Positions 27,361 to 37,522 of a stretch of 64,000 nt of DNA are shown in pieces. Position 1 is the stretch's first letter; every line of letters starts with the position of its first letter. A model generated the notes under the pieces. That model saw only the letters and a list, made by a program, of their open reading frames with translations. It did not search any database and was not told the origin of the DNA. The translations under genes and the position numbers were made by a program. This DNA is from Lyngbya sp. CCAP 1446/10 (GTDB lineage Bacteria > Cyanobacteriota > Cyanobacteriia > Cyanobacteriales > Microcoleaceae), in assembly GCF_026130175.1 (NCBI RefSeq), contig NZ_JAIGNI010000155.1, positions 34,210 through 98,209 of the forward strand. Reading direction: 5' to 3'.

Positions 27361-27462
27361 AAAGTTGTGGGATGGGCTTCTAGCCCGTCCTAAAAGTTAT
27401 GGGATGGGCTTCTAGTCCTAAAAGTTGTGGGATGGGCTCTAGCCCGTCCTAAAAGTCCTAAA
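27361..27462. repeat. GGGATGGGCTTCTAGCCCGTCC repeats (three copies) upstream of cpcE
   Basis: The module GGGATGGGC...GCCCGTCC with the spacer TAAAAGTT is repeated three times. Each can fold into a small hairpin. A related inverted pair lies at 46834-46888. Confidence 0.85.
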
Positions 27463-27465
27463 AGG

Positions 27466-27668
27466 AACTCGGCGATTGAAATCGTTTCTACACAGACAAA
27501 ACCCGCCTGCGCGGGTTGGGGAAACTCGGCGATTGAAATCGCTTCTACACAGAAACTCGGCGATTGAAATCGTTTCTACACAGACAAAACCCGCCTGCGC
27601 GGGTTGGGGAAACTCGGCGATTGAAATCGCTTCTACACAGACAAAACCCGCCTGCGCGGGTTGGGGAA
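27466..27668. repeat. 57-58-bp tandem repeat array between cpcD and cpcE
   Basis: Three full units and one truncated unit follow each other. Each unit contains CTCGGCGATTGAAATCG, TTCTACACAGAC and the hairpin ACCCGCCTGCGCGGGTT. Modules of the same family occur singly elsewhere in the window. The array separates the rod-linker genes from cpcE on the minus-strand transcript. It is not a CRISPR array: the units are contiguous, with no unique spacers. Confidence 0.92.
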
Positions 27669-27679
27669 ACTTTCAACTA

Positions 27680-27961
27680 TTAGTTATCACCCGATGATTC
27701 ATGGGATGATTCATGAGACGATTCTGCGATCGCACTTAACGGCTGAATGCTGACAATTGTACCGCCCATGCGAGTAATCCGCTGCATTTCTTGATTCATC
27801 CGATTGTACGGTACGGTGATAAATGTACTCCCGCTCGATCGAATCGAATAATCGATATTTTCTGTATCATCGCTTTTGCGCAAGCCCGCCACTTCATAAC
27901 GAAAACAGCGACCGGCGGAAGCTGTATTGCCACTTTTTCCAGCTACAATCTGACCAAACAT
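27680..27961 (-). CDS. cpcD: Phycobilisome rod-capping linker CpcD
   Basis: The 93-residue CpcD-domain protein (MFGQIVAGKSGNTASAGRCF, then FITVPYNRMNQEMQRITRMG) caps the outer end of phycocyanin rods and limits their length. The C-terminal tail carries a short SHESSHES duplication and extends about 10 residues past the usual end. It lies in the cpc operon after the two rod linkers. Confidence 0.93.
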   Translation of the reverse strand: MFGQIVAGKSGNTASAGRCFRYEVAGLRKSDDTENIDYSIRSSGSTFITVPYNRMNQEMQRITRMGGTIVSIQPLSAIAESSHESSHESSGDN

Positions 27962-27970
27962 AAGCTTCTT

Positions 27971-28176
27971 GGTAATTGGTAATTGGTTAGTAGTCAGTAG
28001 TCCTTAGTCAGTAGTAATTAGTCTTTAGTTCAGTATTTACACCGAACCTAATTATGTAGGGTGCGCACTACGCACCTTACGGAAAGCGTAATTAGCCAAG
28101 GGCCATTAATCTCTAGCAATTTTACTAATGACTAATGACCTATGACTAATGACTAATTGCTAATGACTGATGACTA
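27971..28176. repeat. STRR tract between cpcC2 and cpcD
   Basis: Degenerate direct repeats of the types TTGGTAATTGG, TAGTCAGTAGTCCTTAG and ACTAATGACTAATGAC fill the gap, together with one GTAGGGTGCGC...GCACCTTAC hairpin (28057-28080). Confidence 0.85.
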
Positions 28177-28180
28177 ACAA

Positions 28181-29050
28181 CTAAATTTGAGTAATGCTGG
28201 CGATTTTTCCGCCCAAACGATGAATTTTCTGCATTTGCGGCAGCCAATCCTCAACAGGTACGATGAAAGCCTTGCTGCTGCGACGCACGCTAGGATAGCC
28301 ACCTGTGCGAATCCCCGAAACTTCCACGCGCAACAGTCGTCCTTCCTTGCCGTAAGCTGCCGCGCCGCCGAAACCGCTGCTGGGAGTTACGTTTTGTGCC
28401 GAAGGGCGATATGCCCAACCTTCGTTACCACCGGAGGGGCCGACTACAGCCGTAGCCGTGTTGGTGCCAACTTCGGCTGCTAAGCGAGAGTTATTGCCTT
28501 CTATTTGAGATGTATCGCTATTTGCGTAGCCCCGATACAAGCGGAACATCCGGGTAAAGCCAACGGATCTTTGTCCCCGCTGAAATTCAAAAGCCCGGTA
28601 GTAAGGTACGATATTATCTCCAAAGCTTTCTTGATATTCTACTGAATCGATGTAGGAATCAATATCAGCATCGTATCCTTCGTTTTGGTACAAATCTAAG
28701 TGATGAACTACTTCAGATTCGTCGTAAATAGCCCGACCGAGCAAGTGTTTGTAGTTTAGTTCGATCGCCCGAGTTTGGAAGCTGCTGTAGAAAAACTTGG
28801 TTTTGTACAGTTCCGATTTTGCCACTGCACGCACAAATTCTCGCACCGTTAAACTGCCGTCTCGCAGGAGAGATTCAGCACTTATCAGGCGCTCGGATTT
28901 CATCAAATAGTCGTTGCCCAGCACCTGACGGTAAACTGCACGAATCACAGTTTCAACGTCGTCTTTGGTGTAGTTCGGACGTAATTCTACCTTCGGCGCA
29001 TCGCTCAATGCGGATGTTCCCAGTCTGGATGCTGCTGTCGTAATCGCCAC
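28181..29050 (-). CDS. cpcC2: Phycocyanin rod linker polypeptide CpcC (second copy)
   Basis: I take the GTG at 29050 as start: the product then begins [17 protein letters not shown], the family N-terminus, and AGGAG lies at a normal distance upstream. The 289-residue protein has an N-terminal PBS-linker domain (about 18-180; [49 protein letters not shown]) and a C-terminal CpcD-like domain (about 230-285). It joins phycocyanin hexamers within rods. The two rod linkers of this operon share the same layout, probably by an old duplication. Confidence 0.93.
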   Translation of the reverse strand: MAITTAASRLGTSALSDAPKVELRPNYTKDDVETVIRAVYRQVLGNDYLMKSERLISAESLLRDGSLTVREFVRAVAKSELYKTKFFYSSFQTRAIELNYKHLLGRAIYDESEVVHHLDLYQNEGYDADIDSYIDSVEYQESFGDNIVPYYRAFEFQRGQRSVGFTRMFRLYRGYANSDTSQIEGNNSRLAAEVGTNTATAVVGPSGGNEGWAYRPSAQNVTPSSGFGGAAAYGKEGRLLRVEVSGIRTGGYPSVRRSSKAFIVPVEDWLPQMQKIHRLGGKIASITQI

Positions 29051-29220
29051 CAAATTTTCTCCTAAATTAATAACAAAAATTTAAAGCTTGGTTGCACTGG
29101 AAATTTTTAGGACTAAGGCAAATACGTCTGAAAGTAGAGTGCACAGTGCGCACCTTACTCATACACATTAATTAGTCCTAATTTGTTAAAGACGCTTCAA
29201 AAAAAACGTCTTTACAAACT

Positions 29221-30036
29221 TTAAGCTGTGGTAATACTTACCACTTTGCCGCCACGTTTGTTGATTTGCTGCAAGCGGCTCGAAAGTTGCTCGTAAGGCA
29301 CGAGATATTCGGTAGTAGTGCGTCGTACTTGGGGCGAAAACTTAGCCGAACCTTGCATTGCGGTGACTCGGTAGAGTTGGTCGCGAGTGCCGCCGGAAGT
29401 GCCACCAAGGGCTTTTCCGGTGGAGGGGGTGGAGATGGGCGAAGCCGTATTTCTGGCAACTTCCCAGGTTAGTCGCCCTTGCTTTTGGTTTTGGGCGCGA
29501 TCGCTGTTGGCATAACCCCGGTACAATTGAAACATCCGGTTAAAACCGACGGTTTTTTGACCTCTTTGAGTCGCGAAACCCCGATAGTAAGGCACTACAC
29601 TCTCGCCAAAATTCTCTTGATACTCTACTGAGTCAATGTAAGAATTGATTTCAGCTTCGTAACCTTCTGCATTGTACAAATCAACGTGGAAGGCAATTTC
29701 CGACTCGTCGTAAGGAGCGCGGCCTAACAAATGTTTGTAATTAAGCTCGATTAACCGCGTTTGCGAGTTGGGGTAAAAAAACTTTTTCCGATAAGTTTCG
29801 GAATGTGCAATTGCTCGCACAAAATCTTTAACTGAAATCTGTCCTTGCACCAGTAAAGATTCGGCACTGGTGAGTCGTTCGCTCGACATTAAATACTCGT
29901 TGCCGAAAACTTGGCTGTAAGCAGCGCGAATTACTGCTTTCGCATCGTCTTGCGTCCAGTGGGGGCGCAGTTCTACTTGTCCGGCTTCTTCAAATGCTTT
30001 TATTCCCAACCGTTCTGCTGCACCTAATCCCGCCAT
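29221..30036 (-). CDS. cpcC1: Phycocyanin rod linker polypeptide CpcC (first copy)
   Basis: The ATG at 30036 gives 271 residues starting [15 protein letters not shown] and is preceded by GGGAGAAG. A longer frame to 30147 runs into the operon hairpin and is not the start. The N-terminal PBS-linker domain ([49 protein letters not shown]) is followed by a CpcD-like domain from about 215. It joins phycocyanin hexamers, probably nearer the core, as first linker of the operon. Confidence 0.93.
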   Translation of the reverse strand: MAGLGAAERLGIKAFEEAGQVELRPHWTQDDAKAVIRAAYSQVFGNEYLMSSERLTSAESLLVQGQISVKDFVRAIAHSETYRKKFFYPNSQTRLIELNYKHLLGRAPYDESEIAFHVDLYNAEGYEAEINSYIDSVEYQENFGESVVPYYRGFATQRGQKTVGFNRMFQLYRGYANSDRAQNQKQGRLTWEVARNTASPISTPSTGKALGGTSGGTRDQLYRVTAMQGSAKFSPQVRRTTTEYLVPYEQLSSRLQQINKRGGKVVSITTA

Positions 30037-30112
30037 CTTTGCTTCTCCCTTTTTTGCTTTAAAAACTAACAACTGCTTAAAAAAGTATTTGGAAAACTCG
30101 GCTAAGATCGCA

Positions 30113-30176
30113 GATGCCCGGAATTGTATACAACCGCTAACACTCAAGCTAGCAGCAGCTTACATTTCCGGGCATC
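30113..30176 (-). terminator. Large hairpin between cpcA and cpcC1 (transcript attenuator/stabiliser)
   Basis: An 11-bp perfect stem, GATGCCCGGAA (30113-30123) with TTCCGGGCATC (30166-30176), encloses a smaller hairpin with AAGCT and AGCTT arms. It starts 9 bp after the cpcA stop. Such hairpins in cpc operons are known to give abundant short cpcBA transcripts and fewer full-length ones. Confidence 0.7.
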
Positions 30177-30184
30177 ACGCAAAT

Positions 30185-30673
30185 CTAGCTCAGAGCGTTG
30201 ATTGCGTAGTCGAGGTAGGAATTCGCTTCAGTTGCAGCATCGCCACTCAGACCGTGGTTGCCTTTGATGTACTTGAGAGCTTCAACGTACCAGCTAGGAG
30301 ACAATTCAAATGTCCGGTTGATTTCGTCAACACCTGCAATCAGGTACTCGTCCATTGGGCCTGTACCGCCTGCAACTAAGCAGTAGGTGACCATGCGGAG
30401 GTAGTAGCCGATGTCGCGAGAGCACTTGGCTTTACCGGTTGGGGTAGAAGCGTAGTTCGGGCCTTGCATTTGTTGGGTGTACGGAAATTTGTTGTACACA
30501 GCTTGAGCTGCACCGTCAATCAACTGCTGAGACTTGGCGGTCAAAGCCTTGGCTGCTTCCAAACCTGCTGCTGCTTGGCGGAAACGTCCGAATGCGACTT
30601 GCAGTTCAGTGCTGCTCAGGAAACGGCCTTGAGAATCGGCTGCTGTTACTGCTTCAGTCAAAGGGGTTTTCAT
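30185..30673 (-). CDS. cpcA: C-phycocyanin alpha subunit
   Basis: The 162-residue phycobiliprotein has its phycocyanobilin on Cys84 in [19 protein letters not shown]. It pairs with CpcB to form the (alpha-beta) units of the rods. The start [20 protein letters not shown] is canonical and AGGGAGAA lies upstream. The chromophore is attached by the CpcE/CpcF lyase encoded in the same cluster. Confidence 0.98.
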   Translation of the reverse strand: MKTPLTEAVTAADSQGRFLSSTELQVAFGRFRQAAAGLEAAKALTAKSQQLIDGAAQAVYNKFPYTQQMQGPNYASTPTGKAKCSRDIGYYLRMVTYCLVAGGTGPMDEYLIAGVDEINRTFELSPSWYVEALKYIKGNHGLSGDAATEANSYLDYAINALS

Positions 30674-30775
30674 TGTTCTGGTTTCTCCCTAATGTTGTGT
30701 TGTTTTTGTACAAAAATGATTGTTTGCAAAAATGCGATGCTCGCTTCTTTACAAGAAATGTTCGCTTGGCTATTT

Positions 30776-31294
30776 TTAGCCGACTGCATTAGCTGCGCGG
30801 TCGAAGTAGCTGCCGATTTCGGACATCAGCGAGCTGCAATCACCACGGGTAATGCCGTTGGGGTCGTTAGCAAGTGCGATCGCTGCTTCCTTCATTTTTT
30901 GCACGCCGGCTGCAACCGAACCACCTGGAACTCCCAGAGCTTGGTAGGTTTCACGCAGACCGTTCAAACAGCGGTCATCCAAAACGCTGGCGTCGCCTGC
31001 AAAAGTTGCATAGGTCACGTAGCGCAAGATGATTTCCATATCGCGCAAGCAAGCTGCCATGCGGCGGTTGGTGTACGCATTGCCACCAGGAGCGATCAGT
31101 TGAGGCTGTTCGGCGAACAGGGTGCGAGCTGCATTGGCTACGATGCTGGATGCGTTACCGGTGATGCGGTTTACTGCGTCAATCCGCTTGTTAGCGTCTG
31201 AAACCATGCTGCTGAGAGCATCTAGTTGGCCCTGGGCGAGGAATTCGCCGCGAGCGTCAGATTGGGAAACCACTTTTGTAAATGCGTCAAACAT
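30776..31294 (-). CDS. cpcB: C-phycocyanin beta subunit
   Basis: The 172-residue subunit has two chromophore cysteines, in [10 protein letters not shown] (about 82) and GDCSSL (about 153), and the Asn that is methylated in phycobiliprotein beta subunits, in GGNAYTNRR. It is the first gene of the operon. The ATG at 31294 has a strong AGGAGAG ribosome site 7 bp upstream. cpcA follows after 102 bp. Confidence 0.98.
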   Translation of the reverse strand: MFDAFTKVVSQSDARGEFLAQGQLDALSSMVSDANKRIDAVNRITGNASSIVANAARTLFAEQPQLIAPGGNAYTNRRMAACLRDMEIILRYVTYATFAGDASVLDDRCLNGLRETYQALGVPGGSVAAGVQKMKEAAIALANDPNGITRGDCSSLMSEIGSYFDRAANAVG

Positions 31295-32217
31295 GAAAGA
31301 ACTCTCCTACTTGAGTTAATTGAGTTTGGTTGCGGTATAAAACCGTTAAGTTAAATTTGTTCAGGCTACGAGTGCCTGTAAGGGTTGAAATTTGATGCCA
31401 GCTAATCTGCTGCTCCGATCGATTTCTCCCTTTCCGCTACCTGCACTATTGTGACATTGCAACGGACGTTTAAGAAACCTTAGAAAATTTTACACCTTTT
31501 ATGAGATGCGACAAACCTTGTTAATCAGTGTTTTTGTTAACTTTCGCCTGTCGTTTCAACCCTCTGATAACCTTTATACAATGCTCGCCCGCGTTTGTTT
31601 ATTACAAATTATTACAGGAGCTTATCTCTCTGAAAAGGTAAATGGGGGGCAAGCGATCGCGGGTCAATCTACTCCCTACGATAGATGCGGGGTTGTCGCC
31701 CGAAACCCTGAGTTTGGTTTAATCCCCCTGGTTTTTACCGTGGAGCAGCACAAAATTGTCCCGCATCCCGATCGCCATTGTGCGCTTTGCCCCAAAAAAG
31801 CCTATTATTAAGACAAGTTAAGAAAATTAAAGTTTTGCGAAAATAAGGCGGGGAATAGGGAAAAAAGCCAAAAAAATGCCCAATCCAAGATGCACTCAGA
31901 ATTGGGTGGTTAAAATCCCAGAGATTGCCATTGTCGATCGCCACAGCCACAGCTTTTGCCGTCCAGATCGGCATTTAACGACAAAACTCAGCGGTTGGCG
32001 CTTGGGTAAAAGCTGAAAGAATTGCTAATTTTTAGTTAAGGTGGATGAGTGATATCAGCGGTAAATCTACCAACAGATCGAGAGAGCCAGAGATAGACCA
32101 GAGATAGAGAAGTGTCTAGCTTCCTGCTTCTTATCTCGAACCAATACCTATGCAGTATCGATCGGCTGTAACTGTCCGGCCGCAACCACCTTTATGCCCC
32201 ATGCTCGATCGTAATTT
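31295..32217. promoter_or_regulatory. Leader and promoter region of the cpc operon, divergent from the P-type ATPase gene
   Basis: More than 900 bp separate cpcB from the ATPase gene on the other strand. The strong light-harvesting promoter must lie here on the minus strand, and cpc leaders are typically long. I cannot place the -10 and -35 boxes with confidence. An open frame at 31506-31811 on the plus strand has no recognisable product and I do not regard it as a gene. Confidence 0.5.
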
Positions 32218-35040
32218 ATGTCTTCTTTAAATTCTCCCTCTTCTTGGCACACCGTAGGAATTGACAAAACCCTCCAGCAGCTAAACAGCAACAAAGATAC
32301 TGGCTTGAGCAGCCAACAGGTGTCAGAACGCTTGCAGCAATACGGCCCCAACGAACTAGAAGAAACAGGAGGCCGCAGTGCTTGGTCGATATTTGTCGAT
32401 CAGTTCACCAACATCATGTTGATAATGCTGATGTTTGTCGCCGTGATTTCTGGATTCTTAGACATCAAGTCGAATACTTTTCCCAAAGATGCGATCGCCA
32501 TTTTTGCGATCGTCATACTCAACGGCATTCTCGGCTATTTCCAAGAACAAAGTGCCGAAAAAGCCCTCGCAGCCCTCAAAAACCTCGCTTCGCCCCTAGT
32601 CAGAGTCCTGCGAGACGGCAAAACTTCAGAAATAGCAGCCAAAGAACTCGTACCCGGAGACGTGATGCTGTTGGAGGCTGGGGTAAAAATCGCAGCAGAC
32701 GGACGCTTGATCGAATCGAACAACCTACAAGTCAGAGAATCTGCTTTGACGGGAGAAGCGATCGCAGCTACAAAGCAAGCTCATCTAGAACTTCCCGAAG
32801 ATGCTTCCTTGGGCGATCGGCTAAACCTAATTTTTCAGGCCACAGAAGTGGTTCAGGGACGCGCCAAGGCGATCGTCACCAACACCGGAATGCAAACTGA
32901 AATTGGCAAAATTGCCGCCATGCTTCAGTCAGTAGAAACCGAACCGACTCCCCTGCAACAGCGGATGAGCCAGTTGGGAAACGTTCTAGTCTCCGGTGCC
33001 CTCGGCTTAGTCGTAGTTGTCGTCATCGGCGGCATGATTACCTTCAACAACGGCGGCATCGGGTTAGATACCAGCAGATTTGAAGATTTGTTAGAAGTTT
33101 CTCTCAGCATGGCAGTTGCTGTGGTTCCCGAAGGACTCGCAGCAGTCGTGACAGTCACTTTGGCACTCGGAACTAGGCGGATGGTGAAGCGCAACGCCCT
33201 GATTCGCAAACTGCCAGCCGTAGAAACGTTGGGTTCGGTGACAACAATTTGTTCCGACAAAACAGGCACTCTGACCCAAAATAAAATGGTAGTTCAGCTA
33301 GTGTCTACGGGCGACTGCACTGTCGCCATCGGAGGGGACGGCTATGCCCCGATCGGAGATTTCACCGATCGCCATACCTCCGCCCCAATTAATAATTTAG
33401 AAGAATATCCAGAACTCGAATCTTTATTAATTGCCTGTGCGGTTTGCAACGACGCAGTATTGCAGCACGAACAGCAAGAATGGAAGATTTTGGGCGACCC
33501 CACAGAGGGAGCTCTGCTGTCTTTAGCGGGAAAAGCAGGCATTTATAAGGAAAAACAGTGTCAATTGCTGCAACGCACGGCGGAATTTCCTTTTTCTTCC
33601 GAACGCAAGCGGATGAGCGTGATTTGCGAAGTCCCCGGCCGATCTCCACATTCGGGATTTCCCTGCGAAAACGGACAGCAGCAGAAATATTTGATGTTTA
33701 CCAAAGGTTCTCCAGAGTTGACTTTGGAGCGCTGCCAAAGCATTATAGTTGGCGATCGAATACAACCTTTAAACCAGGAAATGCGCGATCGCATCCTCGT
33801 CGAAAACAACAACATGGCAAGCGCAGGTTTGCGAGTCCTCGGATTTGGGTACAAAATCTGGGAAAACCTGCCCTCCGAAGGTTCTGAGGAAACCAGCGAA
33901 CAAGACATGATTTGGCTAGGACTCGTCAGTATGCTGGACGCGCCGCGCCCGGAAGTGCGGGAAGCCGTGGTGAAGTGCCGCGATGCAGGGATTCGGGTAG
34001 TGATGATTACAGGAGACCACCAGTTGACGGCAAAAGCGATCGCCCACAATTTAGGTATTGCTAAAGAGGGCGATCGAGTTCTCACCGGTCAAGAATTAGA
34101 AAAACTCAGCCAAGAAGAACTCAAACAACAAGTCGAGCACGTTAGCGTTTACGCCCGCGTGTCCCCGGAACACAAATTGCGAATTGTCCAAGCTTTGCAA
34201 AGTTGGGGCAAATTTGTCGCGATGACAGGCGACGGAGTTAACGACGCGCCCGCCCTGAAACAAGCCGATATCGGCATCGCAATGGGAATTACCGGCACCG
34301 ATGTCAGCAAAGAAGCTAGCGATATGGTGCTGCTAGACGACAACTTCGCAACAATTGTCGCCGCCGCCGAAGAAGGGCGAGTAGTTTATACCAACATTAG
34401 GCGCTTTATTAAGTACATTTTGGGTAGCAACATCGGCGAAGTTTTGACAATTGCGGCCGCACCTTTAATTGGTTTGGGAGGAGTGCCGCTAACGCCGCTA
34501 CAAATTTTGTGGATGAACTTAGTAACTGACGGCGTTCCCGCTTTGGCCTTGGCCGTGGAACCGGGGGAACCAAACGTGATGAAAAAGCCTCCTTTCAGTC
34601 CGCGAGAAAGTATTTTTGCGCGGGGTTTGGGTTCTTACATCATTCGGATCGGGATTATTTTTGCAATTTTGACGATCACGATGATGTCCTGGGCTTACGG
34701 ATATACTCACGCTCCGGGACACGGGAATCCAGAGGCTTGGAAAACAATGGTGTTTACAACACTGTGTTTAGCGCAAATGGGTCATGCGATCGCCATTCGC
34801 TCTAACACCCAGCTAACGATCGAGTTAGACCCCCGCACTAATATTTTTGTTTGGGGAGCCGTGATTGTGACTACTGCTTTGCAATTAATGCTGATTTACG
34901 TTCCGCCGTTGAGAGCATTTTTCGGCACTCACTATTTGTCGCCCTTTGAGTTACTGGTTTGCTTCGGTTTCAGCGCCCTGATGTTTGTCTGGATCGAAAT
35001 GGAAAAACTGTTCGTGCGCTTGTACAAAGCTCGCAAATAG
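32218..35040 (+). CDS. P-type cation-transporting ATPase (P2, calcium-pump type)
   Basis: The 940-residue membrane pump has an N-terminal cation ATPase domain, ten membrane spans, and the actuator motif LTGEA. The phosphorylation motif [11 protein letters not shown] is intact, the hinge has [20 protein letters not shown], and the fourth span carries [17 protein letters not shown] with the PEGL that binds calcium in SERCA-type pumps. The C-terminal part has [16 protein letters not shown]. It probably exports calcium or another divalent cation. The ATG at 32218 begins [19 protein letters not shown]. Confidence 0.94.
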   Translation: MSSLNSPSSWHTVGIDKTLQQLNSNKDTGLSSQQVSERLQQYGPNELEETGGRSAWSIFVDQFTNIMLIMLMFVAVISGFLDIKSNTFPKDAIAIFAIVILNGILGYFQEQSAEKALAALKNLASPLVRVLRDGKTSEIAAKELVPGDVMLLEAGVKIAADGRLIESNNLQVRESALTGEAIAATKQAHLELPEDASLGDRLNLIFQATEVVQGRAKAIVTNTGMQTEIGKIAAMLQSVETEPTPLQQRMSQLGNVLVSGALGLVVVVVIGGMITFNNGGIGLDTSRFEDLLEVSLSMAVAVVPEGLAAVVTVTLALGTRRMVKRNALIRKLPAVETLGSVTTICSDKTGTLTQNKMVVQLVSTGDCTVAIGGDGYAPIGDFTDRHTSAPINNLEEYPELESLLIACAVCNDAVLQHEQQEWKILGDPTEGALLSLAGKAGIYKEKQCQLLQRTAEFPFSSERKRMSVICEVPGRSPHSGFPCENGQQQKYLMFTKGSPELTLERCQSIIVGDRIQPLNQEMRDRILVENNNMASAGLRVLGFGYKIWENLPSEGSEETSEQDMIWLGLVSMLDAPRPEVREAVVKCRDAGIRVVMITGDHQLTAKAIAHNLGIAKEGDRVLTGQELEKLSQEELKQQVEHVSVYARVSPEHKLRIVQALQSWGKFVAMTGDGVNDAPALKQADIGIAMGITGTDVSKEASDMVLLDDNFATIVAAAEEGRVVYTNIRRFIKYILGSNIGEVLTIAAAPLIGLGGVPLTPLQILWMNLVTDGVPALALAVEPGEPNVMKKPPFSPRESIFARGLGSYIIRIGIIFAILTITMMSWAYGYTHAPGHGNPEAWKTMVFTTLCLAQMGHAIAIRSNTQLTIELDPRTNIFVWGAVIVTTALQLMLIYVPPLRAFFGTHYLSPFELLVCFGFSALMFVWIEMEKLFVRLYKARK

Positions 35041-35059
35041 TGTTCTCAGCCGATATTTG

Positions 35060-35116
35060 GTTTGTAGTGAGGACTTTAGTCCGCATTCCTCAGAGGACTA
35101 AAGTCCTAATTACAAA
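35060..35116. repeat. GGACTTTAGTCC palindromic repeat, copy 1
   Basis: The copy runs TTTGTAGTGAGGACTTTAG to CTAAAGTCCTAATTACAAA around a CCGCATTCC loop. The arms pair with a few mismatches in the outer part. Further copies are at 35131-35182 and 41832-41895. It lies 20 bp after the ATPase stop. Confidence 0.9.
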
Positions 35117-35130
35117 AGGTTTGTTGGTGC

Positions 35131-35182
35131 GATCGTTCGGACTTTAGTCCGCATTTTTCAGAAGACTAAAGTCCGAACGATC
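35131..35182. repeat. GGACTTTAGTCC palindromic repeat, copy 2
   Basis: The arms GATCGTTCGGACTTTAGTC (35131-35149) and GACTAAAGTCCGAACGATC (35164-35182) pair perfectly over 19 bp. The outer arm sequence GATCGTTC differs from copies 1 and 3 (GTAGTGA), yet pairs with its own partner. Confidence 0.95.
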
Positions 35183-35238
35183 AAACATCTGATTACCAAT
35201 TATCATTTACAAACCGATAAGGTACGCAATTCGCACCC

Positions 35239-35283
35239 TTCTTCCCTCTTTCTTCTTCCCTCTTCCTTCTTCCTTCTTCGCAA
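35239..35283. repeat. Polypyrimidine repeat before recF
   Basis: A tract of CTTCTTC, CCTCTTC and CTTCCTT units lies just before the recF start, of the same type as 9273-9489. No clear Shine-Dalgarno sequence is left in front of recF. Confidence 0.9.
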
Positions 35284-35287
35284 TATT

Positions 35288-36541
35288 ATGTATTTGAAAA
35301 CACTGCACCTACGGCAGTTTCGGAACTACTACGATCAAAAAGTAGCGTTTGACGCTCCCAAAACCATTTTAGTAGGAAATAACGCTCAAGGAAAATCTAA
35401 CTTGTTAGAAGCAGTAGAGTTGCTTTCGACATTAAAAAGCCACAGAGTATCGCGCGATCGCGATTTAATACTGGAATCAAAGCCGATCGCCCAAATTGAT
35501 GCTACACTCGAACGTCAAACCGGAGCGATCGACCTATCTTTAACTTTGCGATCGGGAGCGCGCCGCAGCCTGAAACTCAACGGCGAACCCCTGCGCCGCC
35601 ATTTAGACTTTTTGAGCGTCATCAATGTAGTACAATTTTCCTGTTTGGATTTGGACTTAGTGCGTGGCGGGCCCGAAGGAAGGCGCAATTGGATCGATCG
35701 GCTAGTCATCCAATTAGAACCGATTTACGCTCACATTTTGCAGCAATACAACCAAATTTTGCGCCAGCGAAACGCTCTGTTAAAACGTTCTAGAGAAGTC
35801 AAGAAAGCCGAATTTTCCCAAAGCTTTGACAAAATGCGATTTATCGGATCTGAAACTCCCGAAGACCAAAATATCGCAGAATTCCCAATGCCCAATGCCC
35901 AATGCCCAATGCCCAATCCCCAATCCCCGATTCCCAGTTCAGAATTAGCCTTGTGGGATGCGCAGTTGGCGACAGCGGGGGCTCGCGTGATCCGCAGGCG
36001 CGATCGAATTTTGGAGCGTTTAATGCCGCTAGCTCGCAATTGGCACGGTTCAATTAGCGGTTCTACAGAAGTTTTAGATGTCAAATACGATGCTAATATA
36101 GAAGTCAGTTCGGAATTGATCGGTAAAGACAATCTTGAAGGAGTACGGCAAGCATTTTTAGATAAAATTCAACAAAGGGCGATCGCAGAACATTTTCAAG
36201 GAACCACCTTAGTAGGCCCGCACCGCGACGACATTACATTTACAATTAACAACACGCCAGCGCGTCAATACGCCTCCCAAGGCCAACAGCGAACTCTCGT
36301 ATTAGCATTAAAATTAGCCGAATTGCAGCTTATTGAAGAAGTCGTCGGCGAAGCACCTTTACTATTGCTCGACGACGTACTTGCAGAACTCGATCTAAGC
36401 CGCCAAAATCAACTTTTAGAAACAATTCAAGAGCGATTTCAAACTCTAATTACTACCACTCACCTAGGGGCTTTTGACAGTCAGTGGCTGCGGCAAACCC
36501 AAATTCTCTCCGTCGCTTCAGGACAAATCAATCAAGTTTAG
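35288..36541 (+). CDS. recF: DNA replication/repair protein RecF with a repeat-derived insertion
   Basis: The 417-residue SMC-like ATPase loads RecA at gaps through RecFOR. Walker A is [13 protein letters not shown] near 31, Walker B with D-loop is [20 protein letters not shown] near 359, and the signature region is [16 protein letters not shown]. Compared with the roughly 370-380 residues usual for cyanobacteria it has an insertion around 165-220, including [16 protein letters not shown], which is the translation of a heptanucleotide STRR (35883-35937). The flanks of the insertion keep the family sequence, and the frame is intact, so the gene probably works. Confidence 0.93.
   Translation: MYLKTLHLRQFRNYYDQKVAFDAPKTILVGNNAQGKSNLLEAVELLSTLKSHRVSRDRDLILESKPIAQIDATLERQTGAIDLSLTLRSGARRSLKLNGEPLRRHLDFLSVINVVQFSCLDLDLVRGGPEGRRNWIDRLVIQLEPIYAHILQQYNQILRQRNALLKRSREVKKAEFSQSFDKMRFIGSETPEDQNIAEFPMPNAQCPMPNPQSPIPSSELALWDAQLATAGARVIRRRDRILERLMPLARNWHGSISGSTEVLDVKYDANIEVSSELIGKDNLEGVRQAFLDKIQQRAIAEHFQGTTLVGPHRDDITFTINNTPARQYASQGQQRTLVLALKLAELQLIEEVVGEAPLLLLDDVLAELDLSRQNQLLETIQERFQTLITTTHLGAFDSQWLRQTQILSVASGQINQV
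35883..35937 (+). repeat. CCCAATG/CCCAATC heptamer repeat inside recF
   Basis: Four copies of CCCAATG and two of CCCAATC follow in tandem inside the recF frame. Because 7 is not a multiple of 3, the translation repeats every seven residues (three units). Confidence 0.95.
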
Positions 36542-36681
36542 ATTTTAAATTTTAGATTGACAAAGTTTCTGTTTCATGGTATTGATGCAGAAATAATAAA
36601 AATTTGACATTATTAGCTGAATTCGAGATAGGATAAAGGTTAATTTTGATTGTCGCTTTCACTTCCATTTTTCTAAGCCTT

Positions 36682-37080
36682 ATGAAGCATTACATTTCCC
36701 GTCTGTTAGCCCTCGTATTAGTTGTTGTCATCGGCGTAGCGGGCTGTACGAATGTTCCCGCTACTCTGAGTGGAGACTATAGCACAGACACATTAGCATT
36801 AGTCAACAGCTTGAGAACAGCGCTCACTTTGCCAGATGGCGCGCCGGAAAAAGCAGCCGCTCAAGCCGCTGCTCGCACCAGTATCAATGATTTTTTCGCA
36901 GCATACCGCCGCGATCCCGCTCTTACCAAGCTGACATCTTTCACGACAATGCGGACGGCCTTAAACTCTTTAGCAGGACATTATAGTTCCTATCCCAATC
37001 GTCCCGTTCCTGAAAAGTTGAAAAAGCGTCTTGAAATTGAATTTCAGCAGGTAGAATCTGCTCTCACCAGAGGATCTTAA
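36682..37080 (+). CDS. psb27: Photosystem II assembly lipoprotein Psb27
   Basis: From the ATG at 36682 the protein has 132 residues: MKHYISRLLALVLVVVIGVA, then the lipobox AGC. The mature part shows the Psb27 pattern YSTDTLALVNSLRTALTLPD, TTMRTALNSLAGHYSSYPNR and PVPEKLKKRLEIEFQQVE. It binds CP43 during assembly and repair of photosystem II in the thylakoid lumen. A TTG at 36646 would add 12 residues, which fit no known N-terminus. Confidence 0.94.
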   Translation: MKHYISRLLALVLVVVIGVAGCTNVPATLSGDYSTDTLALVNSLRTALTLPDGAPEKAAAQAAARTSINDFFAAYRRDPALTKLTSFTTMRTALNSLAGHYSSYPNRPVPEKLKKRLEIEFQQVESALTRGS

Positions 37081-37179
37081 TCTCAACATTTAGGGATAAA
37101 AGATAAATTATAAAAATTTATCTTTGCATCCTTAACATTTGAGTGTTAGCAATTTTTACTGGAAATATCAACTGCTTTT

Positions 37180-37208
37180 AGCGCCCACTTTACCCAGGCG
37201 CTTTTTTT
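37180..37208 (+). terminator. Rho-independent terminator after psb27
   Basis: A 6-bp stem AGCGCC (37180-37185) with GGCGCT (37197-37202) is followed by an uninterrupted T-run (37203-37208). It lies 100 bp after the psb27 stop. Confidence 0.85.
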
Positions 37209-37286
37209 ACTGCATTTAGTGAGAAAATACTGAAAAATTGAACTGGATATGATACGACATTAGGCTTTTTTACTTTTTTACTGTTT

Positions 37287-37340
37287 AGTCGGCGAAGGCG
37301 GACATCGTTTGTATAGCAGCGGTTTCAACCGCCGAGTCTT
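37287..37340. repeat. GC-rich palindromic repeat (GGCGGTTGAAACC family)
   Basis: This copy reads AGTCGGCGAAGGCGGACATC, then a CGGTTTCAACCGCCGAG end. It stands alone between psb27 and the next gene and is a member of the family described at 10911-11125. Confidence 0.85.
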
Positions 37341-37522
37341 ATCGTTATTTTATCGCACAGAATCTAAATTGCCGCCAGACATAATTTGCATTGTGCGATC
37401 GACTTGTGCCATAACTAGGTCAACCGAAAAAAAGTAGAAAATTTGTAGATGTGCGTCTGGGCGATCGCCAATTCAGCGATCGCCAGCCAATTGAAACTAG
37501 AAAACCCAAATTTAATTATCCC

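Noticed and set aside
27466..27668. Possible CRISPR array
   Set aside because: Units of 57-58 bp follow each other directly with no unique spacers, and the same modules occur singly elsewhere; it is a REP-like tandem array.
28187..28483. Plus frames opposite the rod linkers and phycocyanin genes (also 30464-31201)
   Set aside because: They lie antisense to well-established cpc genes whose codon pattern leaves long open frames on the other strand.
31506..31811. A 101-codon plus frame in the cpc leader region
   Set aside because: The composition and lack of any recognisable motif suggest chance; the region must serve as leader and promoter for two genes.
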